From the NCBI GenBank assembly GCA_029582155.1, contig CM055905.1, positions 6,388,062 through 6,452,061 of the forward strand: DNA of 64,000 nucleotides. Direction: 5' to 3'. The notes under the pieces are model-generated. The model did no database searches and was not told the DNA's origin. It was given only the letters and a program-made list of their open reading frames with translations. This document shows positions 23,969 to 37,600 of this stretch, in pieces; the stretch's first letter is position 1, and every line of letters starts with the position of its first letter. The stretch is from Panopea generosa. Lineage: Eukaryota > Mollusca > Bivalvia > Adapedonta > Hiatellidae. Position numbers and translations under genes: made by a program.

Positions 23969-24011
23969 ATGATATATTGGTGAAAAATTGTGTTTGCTGC
24001 TTTTAATTTTT

Positions 24012-26183
24012 AGTTCTACTGGCCAAATGTCAGCAGGGCTTATGTCATGGTAAATTGTCAGTCTTCCGTCCATCCTTCCATTAACATTTTTGTAGACGCG
24101 ATAGCACCTTCATTTTTTATTGAATCTTAACCAAACTTACATAGCAGTTATATCACCACAAGATCTTGGATGAGTTATTGAACAAGTGTGTTTTGGCCAC
24201 AAATGTCCCCGCTACAGCGCTTATAAGCACAAAAAATCAAAACGGTTTCTCTGACAGTTTAAGGCTTATATCAATAAGACCTTAGATATTTTACATAATA
24301 CCATATACTATTGCATGGAGGCCCCCTAAAATATTGTTAAAGTCTGGTCACTGGAGTCAAATTTGGGGCCGCCACAGGGGTCACTGTTTTACGTAGAGTT
24401 ATTTAGGGAAAATGTTGTAGATGCGATAGCACCTTTATTTATCATTAGATCTTAACCAAACTTGCACAGCAGTTATATAACCACAAGATCCCATTTCTTG
24501 AACCAGCGTGTTTTGACCACAAATACCCCCACCACAGCGCTTATAAGCACATTTCAAGCGAAACTTTAAAAATATTTTCACTTGAAGTTGAAGGCTTTGA
24601 CCGTAGATATTTTACATGAGCATTGCATGGAGGTCCTCTAAATGATTTGTTGAAGTCTGGTCCCTGGGTTCATTTTTTTCGAATATAATATCTGTTTTAC
24701 ATTGCATTTTAATAGTTAAGAAGATTATGTACAGGTATTACGCACATGGACGCTGTGTATTTCCTCATTTTGAACATTTTTTCCTGAAATACTATACATG
24801 TATAAACAACTCTCAAGGTACGAGTATTGTCTGTCAACTTGGTACTTCAGTATACTGTTGTCAACTGGTTATGGACTTCGTTTTGTGTAGCATTACATGT
24901 TTTACTTTTTTTATTAATAGAAACTTCTGGCAGCCCTTTGGAGCAGTTTGGTGCACGCCCAAAACATCGAGAACAAAATACAATGGCCTCTCCAAATATA
25001 ACGGAGAAAATATATCATCCTACAGGTTAGCAATATTTCATATTGAGCGTCGTTGTCCGCTAGTTAAAGTTTTATGTTTAGCTCAGCTTTTTCTCTGTTT
25101 CTGAACAAACTACCTATGTTATAGTGACGACTAAACTTCATAAACATATTCATAGTATGTTATAGAAACAATGAATATAGCTGACTTTTCCATACTTTGG
25201 GCTCTTAAACCTTAAAGTTTTTTGTTTAGCTCAGGTTTGATTTTTAGTTCAACTATTCGGAGAATAAAGAGAGCTATTCTACCCACCCGGGCTTCGGCGT
25301 CACTCCTTGGTTAAAGTTTTGCATGCAAGTCTCTATCTCAGTAACCATTGTATGTATTGCCTTGGAACTTTACACAAGACTTCCCCGTCATCAAACCTAA
25401 TACAATAACAAAGTTAGATAACTGTTGCATGAATATAATGCAAATTATTGCCCTTGTTTGACTTAAAAATTCTTGTTTTGCTTGAAAGTACCATCAAGTC
25501 CATATCTCACCAGCCACTCAATGTACATAATTGAAACTTCAGACAAGACCTCCCAGTCATCAAACCTACTAAAATAACTAACTCTTGCATAAATATAATG
25601 AAAATTATGGTCCTTCTTTGACATTAGTTAAAGTTTTGCGTGCAAGTACCATAAAGTCCATATCTCACCAACCAGTCAATGTATTTGATTGAAACTCAGC
25701 AGCCACTGCATGTATTGGATTGAAACTTCCTACATGGTATTGCAGTTATAAGACTTACTTAATTAATTCAGTAAGTAAGATAACTCTTGTTTGCTTAGAT
25801 TTGTCATTAGTTTCAATCAAATTTGTTCTTTTGTGAAAAATATTCGAATAGCTGAGCGCGTCTTATCGACAGCTCTTGTTGGTTTTATTATTTGTCTGCT
25901 CATACCAACTCCCTATGAGTGGGTGATTGAAGTTTTGACAAATCACCAGGGTGGGATGTATAATGGTCCTGTACGGGGACTATATTTTTTTCTACAGATG
26001 AATGGTAAGTGAATTTAAAGTATGTCCTTTTCCTAGTAATTAACTCTTTGTTTAGTAATGGTGTGTTGGGGGTATTTATCCATAAATGGTTAAGACGACC
26101 ACAAAGAGGGTTAATATTGTGAAGTTTTAAAAAGTGACCACTATGATCGAGTAGACCATCCTCGGGTCCTCTTGGGCCTCTTA
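24012..26183 (+). mobile_element. Hairpin-ended element in 4-kb unit (first of pair, copy 1)
   Basis: Starts AGTTCTACTGGCC and ends in a GGTCCTCTTGGGCCTCTTA 3' hairpin, with GAGTAGACC as the inverted subterminal match. Same architecture as families A and B. Equivalent copies are at 28245-30409 and 32204-34375. It encloses the 105-bp exon-like segment, so it may have captured host sequence or have inserted around it. Confidence 0.5.
24921..25025 (+). other. Exon-like 105-bp segment, copy 1
   Basis: Preceded by TTTTTTTATTAATAG (acceptor-like) and followed by CAG then GTTAGC (donor-like). It is exactly 35 codons long and phase 1 at both ends, with ETSGSPLEQFGARPKHREQN as the start of the reading. 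Identical segments occur at 29153-29257 and 33113-33217. Its phase matches the upstream side of NYN-gene exon 2 (40443), so it could be a spliced or relic exon. A second frame is also open, so coding is not proven. Confidence 0.35.
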
Positions 26184-26691
26184 TTCTATAATATTTTTTA
26201 AACAACTCTCAAAATATTGTTTGTAAATGTTAGAACCTACTTCAGTATATTATTGTCAACTGGATGCGGGGTGTATTAAAATGATGTGCGTCCGTCCGTC
26301 TGTCTGTTCATCATGTTTCAGACCAACACCTTTGCGGACACAACTTCTCCCACAGTTTTAACTCAGAGGAAACTTGCTGTAGACCAAGTATATGAACTTA
26401 ACATGTGCCTTATGTATTGATATTCTGATTTAATTATTCTCCCACAGTTTTAAACCAATTCAAATGAAACTGACTGTAAAGCAAGTTCATGGTGTGAATA
26501 TGTGCCTGTGGTATTGGTGCGCAGATTCAATTATTTTTCATCAAGCTATGGCACTTTGTTCTTTGAACTTAGATTTTGTCATACCTTGGACTTGCAACCT
26601 CCTCCACAGTTTTAACCCGTTCCTCTGTCCGAACATATGAATGGGTATTTAAGTGTCATGGGTTTAAGATTAGTAATTTTAAGCTCTACTG

Positions 26692-28118
26692 GCCACTGGC
26701 ATGTTGTCTGTCATACGTCATCTGTCGTCTGTCTTTTGTTAGCAGCACATTTTCTGAAACCACTTGGCCAATTAAACTCAAACTTCACATGGACGTTTCT
26801 GTTGCACAGGAGAAATTCAAGATTGCCACCGTTACTAAAAATAGTCCAAAACTTAAAAAATCTTCTCAAGAACCACCCAACAGATTTTGAAACTATTTAT
26901 GTAGTAATGATAACAAATTTTAGTTCTACTAAATGTGTTTTAATGGTGCCCCTGGGGTTAAAAATGACCCCGCCTTGAGGGTTCATTTAGGGGACACATG
27001 TCATTATAATAAACATGAAAATATTCATTTAGTAATGGTCACCAACTAGTTCTATTAGATTTGTACAAATGGTGTCCCTGGTGTTAACAATGCCCTTGCC
27101 CCGAGGGTTCAATTCGGGGACACATGTAACTATAATAAACTTTTTTTTTTTAAAAATGAAACTGATTTTGCCTATATTTTCACAGAAGAATTGTCAGGCC
27201 AAGGAGGGTTAGATTTGTAAGGAGGGGACCAAAAAGTGTAAAAATTGGGAATTACAAAAATCGTTTTCTTAAGAACTGGTCTGTCAGATATACTCATATG
27301 TTCCCCATATGTTGGGGCTTAAATGAAGATACGAATTAAAGGGCTAATATTTGTAGGGGGACTTAGAATTTCACATACAAGTACTATAGGAAATCAGAGC
27401 ATTCTCATTCTCAGGGTTCAAATAGGGGGCATATGTCATATAATAAACTTTTTTTTTTTAAAAAGGAACTGATTTTGCCTATATTTTCACAGAAGAATTG
27501 TTTAATCAAGGAGGTTCAAAATTTGTAATAATGACTGGGTTCCACTGTGTTAAGGGGTCAGGAGGGGCAGCAAAATGGTCAAAGTTGGGAATTACAAAAA
27601 AATGTTTTCTTAAGAACCGGTAAGTCAGATTTGTTCATGTTTGGCATAAATTATCCCTTTGTGTAGGGGTTTAAATGAAGATAAGAATTAAGGGGCTTAT
27701 ATTTTAAGGGGCCCTGTAACTGGACTTGAAATTTTACATAGGGATACAATGGGAAAACAGAACATTCTCATTTTTCATCCATTTAAGCAAAATTGTGAAG
27801 TGCGTGGTCCCCACAGCCTTAGGGGCTTGGGCCAAAACTGTCAAGTTCAAGGTAAACTTTAAAAAAACATCTTGATATAGGAAGCACTGGGAAACATGGT
27901 GAGCACGATTATTGACGTATATGGGTCCTTTATAAAAAATGTGAATTGCATGGCCCTGGGTCTCACAGTTTGGCACTGGGGATTGGGCCTTGGTGGGGCC
28001 TACTTTACTAAATCTAAATAAGAGAAATTGACAAAAAATCATTCTTATGACTGAATACACATATAGTGTGAATGTTCTTTGGATAAGCAGGTGACCGTTA
28101 AGGCCCATTGGCCTCTTG
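26692..28118 (+). mobile_element. Hairpin-ended element in 4-kb unit (second of pair, copy 1)
   Basis: Starts AGCTCTACTGGCC followed by the TGTCTGTCATACGTC block, runs through two or three tandem units related to family B, and ends AAGGCCCATTGGCCTCTTG. The 5' end is family B and the 3' end is family A, so it is a chimera of the two. The copy at 30652-32077 is equivalent; the third starts at 34874. Confidence 0.5.
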
Positions 28119-28203
28119 TTTTGATTATTATATAAACTATTTCTGTTTTGTAATGTTTAAAAATATCACAATACACAATCAGCAATAATATTTACATAGG
28201 CAT

Positions 28204-31200
28204 GATATATTGGTGAAAAATTGTGTTTGCTGCTTTTAATTTTTAGTTCTACTGGCCAAATGTCAGCAGGGCTTATGTCATGGTAAATTGTCAGTCTTCC
28301 GTCCATCCTTCCATTAACATTTTTGTAGACGCGATAGCACCTTCATTTTTTATTGAATCTTAACCAAACTTACATAGCAGTTATATCACCACAAGATCTT
28401 GGATGAGTTATTGAACAAGTGTGTTTTGGCTACAAATGTCCCCGCTACAGCGCTTATAAGCACAAAAATCAAAACGGTTTCTCTGACAGTTTAAGGCTTA
28501 TATCAATAAGACCTTAGATATTTTACATAATACCATATACTATTGCATGGAGGCCCCCTAAAATATTGTTAAAGTCTGGTCACTGGAGTCAAATTTGGGG
28601 CCGCCACAGGGGTCACTGTTTTACGTAGAGTTATATAGGGAAAATGTTGTAGATGCGATAGCACCTTTATTTATCATTAGATCTTAACCAAACTTGCACA
28701 GCAGTTATATAACCACAAGATCCCATTTCTTGAACCAGCGTGTTTTGACCACGAATACCCCCACCATAGGGCTTATAAGCACATTTCAAGCGAAACTTTA
28801 AAAATATTTTCACTGAAAGTTGAAGGCTTTGACCGTAGATATTTTACATGAGCATTGCATGGAGGTCCTCTAAATGATTTGTTGAAGTCTGGTCCCTGGG
28901 GTCATATATTTCGAATATAATATCTGTTTTACATTGCATTTTAATAGTTAAGAAGATTATGTACAGGTATTACGCACATGGACGCTGTGTATTTCCTCAT
29001 TTTGAGCATTTTTTCCTGAAATACTATACATGTATAAACAACTCTTAAGGTACGAGTATTGTCTGTCAACTTGGTACTTCAGTATACTGTTGTCAACTGG
29101 TTATGGACTTCGTTTTGTGTAGCATTACATGTTTTACTTTTTTTATTAATAGAAACTTCTGGCAGCCCTTTGGAGCAGTTTGGTGCACGCCCAAAACATC
29201 GAGAACAAAATACAATGGCCTCTCCAAATATAACGGAGAAAATATATCATCCTACAGGTTAGCAATATTTCATATTGAGCGTCGTTGTCCGCTAGTTAAA
29301 GTTTTATGTTTAGCTCAGTTTTTTCTCTGTTTCTGAACAAACTACTTATGTTATAGTGACGACTAAACTTCATAAACATATTCATAGTATGTTATAGAAA
29401 CAATGAATATAGCTGACTTTTCCATACTTTGGGCTCTTAAACCTTAAAGTTTTTTGTTTAGCTCAGGTTTGATTTTTAGTTCAACTATTCGGAGAATAAA
29501 GAGCTATTCTACCCACCCGGGCTTCGGCGTCACTCCTTGGTTAAAGTTTTGCATGCAAGTCCCTATCTCAGTAACCATTGCATGTATTGCCTTGGAACTT
29601 TACACAAGACTTCCCCGTCATCAAACCTAATACAATAACAAAGTTAGATAACTGTTGCATGAATATAATGCAAATTATTGCCCTTGTTTGACTTAAAAAT
29701 TCTTGTTTTGCTTGAAAGTACCATCAAGTCCATATCTCACCAGCCACTCAATGTACATAATTGAAACTTCAGACAAGACCTCCCAGTCATCAAACCTATT
29801 AAAATAACTAACTCTTGCATAAATATAATGAAAATTATAGTCCTTCTTTGACATTGGTTAAAGTTTTGCGTGCAAGTACCATAAAGTCCATATCTCACCA
29901 ACCAGTCAATGTATTTGATTGAAACTCAGCAGCCACTGCATTTATTGGATTGAAACTTCCTACATGGTATTGCAGTTATAAGACTCACTTAATTAATTCA
30001 GTAAGATAACTCTTGTTTGCTTAGATTTGTCATTAGTCCCAATCAAATTTGTTCTTTTGTGAAAAATATTCGAATAGCTGAGCGCGTCTTATCGACAGCT
30101 CTTGTTGGTTTTATTATTTGTCTGCTCATACCAACTCCCTATGAGTGGGTGATTGAAGTTTTGACAAATCACCAGGGTGGGATGTATAATGGTCCTGTAC
30201 GGGGACTATATTTTTTTCTACAGATGAATGGTAAGGGAATTTAAAGTATTTCCTTTTCCTAGTAATTGACTCTTTGTTTAGTAATGGTGTGTTGGGGGTA
30301 TTTATCCATAAATGGTTAAGACGACCACAAAGAGGGTTAATATTGTGAAGTTTTAAAAAGTGACCACTATGATCGAGTAGAGCATCCTCGGGTCCTCTTG
30401 GGCCTCTTGTTCTATAATATTTTTTAAACAACTCTCAAAAGCAATTTCATGGTGTGAATATGTGCCTGTGGTATTGGTGCGCAGATTCAATTATTTTTCA
30501 TCAAGCTATGGCACTTTGTTCTTTGAACTTAGATTTTGTCATACCTTGGACTTGCAACCTCCTCCACAGTTTTAACCCGTTCCTCTGTCCGAACATATGA
30601 ATGAGTATTTAAGTGTCATGGGTTTAGGATTAGTAATTTTAAGCTCTACTGGCCACTGGCATGTTGTCTGTCATACGTCATCTGTCGTCTGTCTTTTGTT
30701 AGCAGCACATTTTCTGAAACCACTTGGCCAATTAAACTCAAACTTCACATGGATGTTTCTGTTGCACAGGAGAAATTCAAGATTGCCGCCGTTACTAAAA
30801 ACAGTCCATAACTTAAAAAATCTTCTCAAGAACCACCCAACAGATTTTGAAAATATTTATGTAGTAATGATAACAAACTCTAGTTCTACTAAATGTGTTT
30901 AAATGGTGCCCCTGGGGTTAAAAATGACCCCGCCTTGAGGGTTCAATTAGGGGACACATGTCATTATAATAAACATGAAAATATTCATTTAGTAATGGTC
31001 ACCAACTAGTTCTATTAGATTTGTACAAATGGTGTCCCTGGTGTTAACAATGCCCTTGCCCCGAGGGTTCAATTCGGGGACACATGTAATTATAATAAAC
31101 TTTTTTTTTAAAAAAATGAAACTGATTTTGCCTATATTTTTTCACAGAAGAATTGTCAGGCCAAGGAGGGTTAGATTTGTAAGGAGGGGACCAAAAAGGG

Positions 31201-32162
31201 TAAAAATTGGGAATTACAAAAATCGTTTTCTTAAGAACTGGTCTGTCAAATATACTCATATATTCCCCATATGTTGGGGCTTAAATGAAGATACGAATTA
31301 AAGGGCTAATATTTGTAGGGGGACTTAGAATTTCACATACAAGTACTATAGGAAAACAGAGCATTCTCATTCTCAGGGTTCAAATAGGGGACATATGTCA
31401 TATAATAAACCTTTTTTTTTTAAAAAGGAACTGATTTTGCCTATATTTTCACAGAAGCATTGTTTAATCATGGAGGTTCAAAATTTGTAATAATGACTGG
31501 GTTCCACTGTGTTAAGGGGTCAGGAGGGGCAGCAAAATGGTCAAAGTTGGGAATTACAAAAAAATGTTTTCTTAAGAACCGGTAAGTCAGATTTGTTCAT
31601 GTTTGGCATAAATTATCCCTTTGTGTAGGGGTTTAAATGAAGATAAGAATTAAGGGGCTTATATTTTTAGGGGCCCTGTAACTGGACTTGAAATTTTACA
31701 CAGGGATACAATGGGAAAACAGAACATTCTCATTTTTCATCCATTTAAGCAAAATTGTGAAGTGCATGGTCCCCACAGCCTTAGGGGCTTGGCCCAAAAC
31801 TGTCAAGTTCAAGGTAAACTTTAAAAAAACATCTTAATATAGGAAGCACTGGGAAACATGGTGAGCACGATTATTGACGTATATGGGTCCTTTATAAAAA
31901 ATGTGAATTGCATGGCCCTGGGTCTCACAGTTTGGCATTGGGGATTGGGCCTTGGTGGGGCCTACTTTACTAAATCTAAATAAGAGAAATTGACAAAAAA
32001 TCATTCTTATGACTGAATACACATATGTGAATGTTCTTTGGATAACCAGGTGACCGTTAAGGCCCATTGGCCTCTTGTTTTTATTATTATATAAACTATT
32101 TCTGTTTTGTAATGTTTAAAAATATCACAATACACAATCAGCAATAATATTTACATAGGCAT
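28204..32162 (+). repeat. 4-kb tandem unit, copy 2 (266-bp deletion)
   Basis: 3,959 bp. The text jumps from ACTCTCAAAA (30440) to GCAATTTCATGG (30441), losing what corresponds to 26215-26480 in copy 1. The lost block is present in copy 3, so the loss is specific to this copy. Subelements lie at 28245-30409 and 30652-32077. Confidence 0.85.
29153..29257 (+). other. Exon-like 105-bp segment, copy 2
   Basis: Identical in sequence and in both splice-site contexts to 24921-25025. Confidence 0.35.
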
Positions 32163-35100
32163 GATATATTGGTGAAAAATTGTGTTTGCTGCTTTTAATT
32201 TTTAGTTCTACTGGCCAAATTTCAGCAGGGCTTATGTCATGGTAAATTGTCAGTCTTCCGTCCATCCTTCCATTAACATTTTTGTAGAGGCGATAGCACC
32301 TTCATTCTTTATTGAATCTTAACCAAACTTACATAGCAGTTATATCACCACAAGATTTTGGATGAGTTATTGAACAAGTGTGTTTCGGCCACAAATGTCC
32401 CCGCTACAGCGCTTATAAGCACAAAAAATCAAAACGGTTTCTCTGACAGTTTAAGGCTTATATCAATAAGACCTTAGATATTTTACATAATACCATATAC
32501 TATTGCATGGAGGCCCCCTAAAATATTGTTAAAGTCTGGTCACTGGAGTCAAATTTGGGGCTGCCACAGGGGTCACTGTTTTACGTAGAGTTATATAGGG
32601 AAAATGTTGTAGATGCGATAGCACCTTTATTTGTCATTAGATCTTAACCAAACTTGCACAGCAGTTATATAACCACAAGATCCCATTTCTTGAACCAGCG
32701 TGTTTTGACCACAAATACCCCCACCACAGGGCTTATAAGCACATTTCAAGCGAAACTTTAAAAATATTTTCACTGAAAGTTGAAGGCTTTGACCGTAGAT
32801 ATTTTACATGAGCATTGCATGGAGGTCCTCTAAATGATTTGTTGAAGTCTGGTCCCTGGGGTAATATTTTTCGAATATAATATCTGTTTTACATTGCATT
32901 TTAATAGTTAAGAAGATTATGTACAGGTATTACGCACATGGACGCTGTGTATTTCCTCATTTTGAACATTTTTTCCTGAAATACTATACATGTATAAACA
33001 ACTCTCAAGGTACGAGTATTGTCTGTCAACTTGGTACTTCAGTATACTGTTGTCAACTGGTTATGGACTTCGTTTTGTGTAGCATTACATGTTTTACTTT
33101 TTTTATTAATAGAAACTTCTGGCAGCCCTTTGGAGCAGTTTGGTGCACGCCCAAAACATCGAGAACAAAATACAATGGCCTCTCCAAATATAACGGAGAA
33201 AATATATCATCCTACAGGTTAGCAATATTTCATATTGAGCGTCGTTGTCCGCCAGTTAAAGTTTTATGTTTAGCTCAGCTTTTTCTCTGTTTCTGAACAA
33301 ACTACCTATGTTATAGTGACGACTAAACTTCATAAACATATTCATAGTATGTTATAGAAACAATGACTATAGCTGACTTTTCCATACTTTGGGCTCTAAA
33401 ACCTTAAAGTTTTTTGTTTAGCTCAGGTTTGATTTTTAGTTCAACTATTCGGAGAATAAAGAGAGCTGTTCTACCATCCCGGGCTTCGGCGTCACTCCTT
33501 GGTTAAAGTTTTGCATGCAAGACTCTATCTCAGTAACCATTGCATGTATTGCCTTGGAACTTTACACAAGACTTCCCCGTCATCAAACCTAATACAATAA
33601 CAAAGTTAGATAACTCTTGCATGAATATAATGCAAATTATTGCCCTTGTTTGACTTAAAAATTCTTGTTTTGCTTGAAAGTACCATCAAGTCCATATCTC
33701 ACCAGCCACTCAATGTACATAATTGAAACTTCAGACAAGACCTCCCAGTCATCAAACCTACTAAAATAACTAACTCTTGCATAAATATAATGAAAATTAT
33801 GGTCCTTCTTTGACATTGGTTAAAGTTTTGCGTGCAAGTACCATAAAGTCCATATCTCACCAACCAGTCAATGTATTTGATTGAAACTCAGCAGCCACTG
33901 CATGTATTGGATTGAAACTTCCTACATGGTATTGCAGTTATAAGACTTACTTAATTAATTCAGTAAGTAAGATAACTCTTGTTTGCTTAGATTTGTCATT
34001 AGTTTCAATCAAATTTGTTCTTTTGTGAAAAATATTCGAATAGCTGAGCGCGTCTTATCGACAACTCTTGTTGGTTTTATTATTTGTCTGCTCATACCAA
34101 CTCCCTATGAGTGGGTGATTGAAGTTTTGACAAATCACCAGGGTGGGATGTATAATGGTCCTGTACGGGGACTATATTTTTTTCTACAGATGAATGGTAA
34201 GGGAATTTAAAGTAGTTCCTTTTCCTAGTAATTAACTCTTTGTTTTGTAATGGTGTGTTGGGGGTATTTATCCATAAATGGTTAAGACGACCACAAAGAG
34301 GGTTAATATTGTGAAGTTTTAAAAAGTGACCACTATGATCGAGTAGAGCATCCTCGGGTCCTCTTGGGCCTCTCGTTCTATAATATTTTTTAAACAACTC
34401 TCAAAATATTGTTTGTAAATGTTAGAACCTACTTCAGTATATTATTGTCAACTGGATGCAGGGTGTATTAAAATGATGTGCGTCCGTCCGTCTGTCTGTT
34501 CATCATGTTTTAGACCAACACCTTTGCGGACACAACTTCTCCCACAGTTTTAACTCAGAGGAAACTTGCTGTAGAGCAAGTATATGAACTTAACATGTGC
34601 CTTATGTATTGATATTCTGATTTAATTATTCTCCCACAGTTTTAAACCAATTCAAATGAAACTGACTGTAAAGCAAGTTCATGGTGTTAATATGTGCCTG
34701 TGGTATTGGTACGCAGATTCAATTATTTTTCATCAAGCTATGGCACTTTGTTCTTTGAACTTAGATTTTGTCATACCTTGGACTTGCAACCTCCTCCACA
34801 GTTTTAACCCGTTCCTCTGTCCGAACATATGAATGGGTATTTAAGTGTCATGCGTTTAGGATTAGTAATTTTAAGCTCTACTGGCCACTGGCATGTTGTC
34901 TGTCATACGTCATCTGTCGTCTGTCTTTTGTTAGCAGCACATTTTCTGAAACCACTTGTCCAATTAAACTCAAACTTCACATGGATGTTTCTGTTGCACA
35001 GGAGAAATTCAAGATTGCCGCCGTTACTAAAAATAGTCCAAAACTTAAAAAATCTTCTCAAGAACCACCAAACAGATTTTGAAAATATTTATGTAGTAAT

Positions 35101-35985
35101 GATAACAAACTCTAGTTCTACTAAATGTGTTTAAATGGTGCCCCTGGGGTTAAAAATGACCCCGCCTTGAGGGTTCAATTAGGGGACACATGTCATTATA
35201 ATAAACATGAAAATATTCATTTAGTAATGGTCACCAACTAGTTCTATTAGATTTGTACAAATGGTGTCCCTGGTGTTAACAATGCCCTTGCCCCGAGGGT
35301 TCAATTCGGGGACACATGTAATTATAATAAACTTTTTTTTTTAAAAAATGAAACTGATTTTGCCTATATTTTCACAGAAGAATTGTCAGGCCAAGGAGGG
35401 TTAGATTTGTAAGGAGGGGACCCAAAAGGGTAAAAATTGGGAATTACTAAAATCGTTTTCTTAAGAACTGGTCTGTCAAATATACTCATATATTCCCCAT
35501 ATGTTGGGGCTTAAATGAATATACGAATTAAAGGGCTAATATTTGTAGGGGGACTTAGAATTTCACATACAAGTACTATAGGAAAACAGAGCATTCTCAT
35601 TCTCAGGGTTCAAATAGGGGGCATATGTCATATAATAAACTTTTTTTTTTTAAAAAGGAACTGATTTTGCCTATATTTTCACAGAAGCATTGTTTAATCA
35701 AGGAGGTTCAAAATTTGTAATAATGAGTGGATTCCACTGTGTTAAGGGGTCAGGAGGGGCAGCAAAATGGTCAAAGTTGGGAATTACAAAAAAATGTTTT
35801 CTTAAGAACCGGTAAGTCAGATTTGTTCATGTTTGGCATAAATTATCCCTTTGTGTAGGGGTTTAAATGAAGATAAGAATTAAGGGGCTTATATTTTTAG
35901 GGGCCCTGTAAGTGGACTTGAAATTTTACATAGGGATACAATGGGAAAACAGAACATTCTCATTTTTCATCCATTTAAGCAAAAT
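32163..35985 (+). repeat. 4-kb tandem unit, copy 3 (3' end diverges)
   Basis: Follows copies 1 and 2 until about 35985 (CATTTAAGCAAAATT). It then continues into a run of about 310-bp units instead of the short tail seen in copies 1 and 2. Those shorter copies may be deletion derivatives of this longer form. Subelements lie at 32204-34375 and from 34874 onward. Confidence 0.8.
33113..33217 (+). other. Exon-like 105-bp segment, copy 3
   Basis: Identical in sequence and in both splice-site contexts to 24921-25025. It is the closest of the three to the NYN-domain exons, 7 kb upstream of exon 1. Confidence 0.35.
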
Positions 35986-37600
35986 TATTATTCAATTTAA
36001 GTTTTGAAGTATCATCTAGTTATAAAAAAGAATTTACTTTCCATAAGGGCAAGAGGTGGGTAAAAAAAGGGTTAAAATATAAAATTTTCAAAAACCCTTT
36101 TCTCAACAAGCAGTCAGTCGAATCTGTTCAGATGTGATCTATATTATCCCATTGTGTATGGGTTTAAAGTTTGTATAAATCAAGGGTCTTGTATTTATAA
36201 GGGCCCTGTAGTGGACTTTGAGTTTAAATAGGAATAATATTGAAAAATGAAAAATTCTCTTTTTTCATTCATTTGGGCAAAATTATCATTCATTTTGAGT
36301 TCTGAAAACAAGATATGGTTCAATAAGTAGAATTGACTTTCCATAAGGGGCCAGGGTGCGTCAGAAAATTTTCAGAAATGTTCTTCTCAACAACCGGTGA
36401 GTCAATTTGTTTATAATTGATATATAGATTATCCCAATGAGTATGGGTTTAAAGTTTGTAGAAATGAAGGGGCTTGTATTTATAGGGGCCCTGTTAGAGG
36501 ACTTTCAGTTTTATAAAGGAATACTATGAGAAAATGGAAAATTCTCATTTTTTTTTATCCGTTTATGACTTTTAGGTCACCTGAGACTTTGTCTCAAGGG
36601 ACTTTTTACGATCGCCTTTTGTCCGTCATCGTCTATCGTCCGTCGTGCTTTTATTCAATTTGAGTTTTGAAGCATCTTTTTGTCATAACAAATAAGATTT
36701 TGTTTGATAAGAAGGATTGACTTACAAAAAGGGGCCAGGTGTGTTCACAAAAATGGTTAAAATTGAACATTATCATAAATCTTATTCTCAACAACCGGTC
36801 AGTGAAATGTGTTCATATTTTATATAAATTACCCCTATGATTAAGAGTTCTAAGTTTGAACAAATCAAGGAGCACTGGGATATATAGAGGCCCTGTAAGG
36901 GGACTTTGAATTTTACATAGGAATACTATGGGAAAATGGAAAATTCTCATTTTTTCGTCCATTTGGGTATATATGTTGTACAGTTTGAAATCTAAAGCAT
37001 TGTCTAGTAATAGTTAATTTGATTTTGTTAATTAAAGAGGATTGAATTATAAGGGGCCGATGAGTGGGGCCAATATGGTTAAAATTGGGAATTTCTTTAA
37101 TCTTCCTCTCAATAACCTTTCAGTCCAACTAGTTCATATATGATATAAATTATCCTTACATTAGCAAGGGATTTAAGATTCTGCGTATCAAGGGCTGGGG
37201 TATATTGGGGCTCTACAATGTGACTTTTACTTTTACATAGGAATACTATGAGAAAATGAAAAACTCTCCTTTTTTCGTCCATTTGTGTAAATATGTTGTT
37301 CAATTCGAGATCTAAAGCATTGTCTTGTAAAGTAAATTTGATTTTGTTAAACATCAAATTGTTGAATTATAAGGGGCCATGGGGTGGGAGCCAATATGGT
37401 TAAAATTGGGAATTTCAGTCAAACTAGTTCATATATGATATAAATTATCCTTACATTAGCAAGGGATTGAAGATTCTGCATATCAAGGGGCTGGGGGCCT
37501 GCAATGTTGCTTTTACTTTCATAGGAATATTATAGGGAAAACTGGTGTTTTTCTTTTTCGCATCCATGTATATAAAAAAAATTCTATTTAAAATCTAAAG
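35986..37600 (+). repeat. Degenerate tandem units of about 310-370 bp
   Basis: The phrase AGGAATACTATG(G/A)GAAAATGGAAAATTCTC recurs about five times, with TATAGGGGCCCTGTAAG text before it. A new element start is visible near 36577 (GGTCACCTGAGACTTTGTCTC with a CGTC block), so two arrays are probably fused. Non-coding. Confidence 0.6.

Larger units (their letters stand above)
23971..28203 (+). repeat. 4-kb tandem unit, copy 1
   Basis: From GATATATTGGTGAAAAATTG to the same phrase at 28204, 4,233 bp. It holds two hairpin-ended elements (24012-26183 and 26692-28118) and the exon-like segment at 24921-25025. Copies 2 and 3 match nearly base for base over most of their length, with scattered substitutions and small indels. 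Frames such as 25791-26012 and 25900-26205 recur in each copy and are repeat text. Confidence 0.85.

Noticed and set aside
24727-25104. 125-codon ORF repeated at 32919-33296, with a partial copy at 29103-29336
   Set aside because: Low-complexity Cys/Phe-rich reading in repeat DNA. Only the inner 105-bp exon-like segment, in another frame, has splice-site support.
25791-26205. Overlapping 73- and 101-codon frames recurring in all three 4-kb units
   Set aside because: They cover text also found in degenerate form near 37620-37740, where it is not open; repeat sequence, not a gene.
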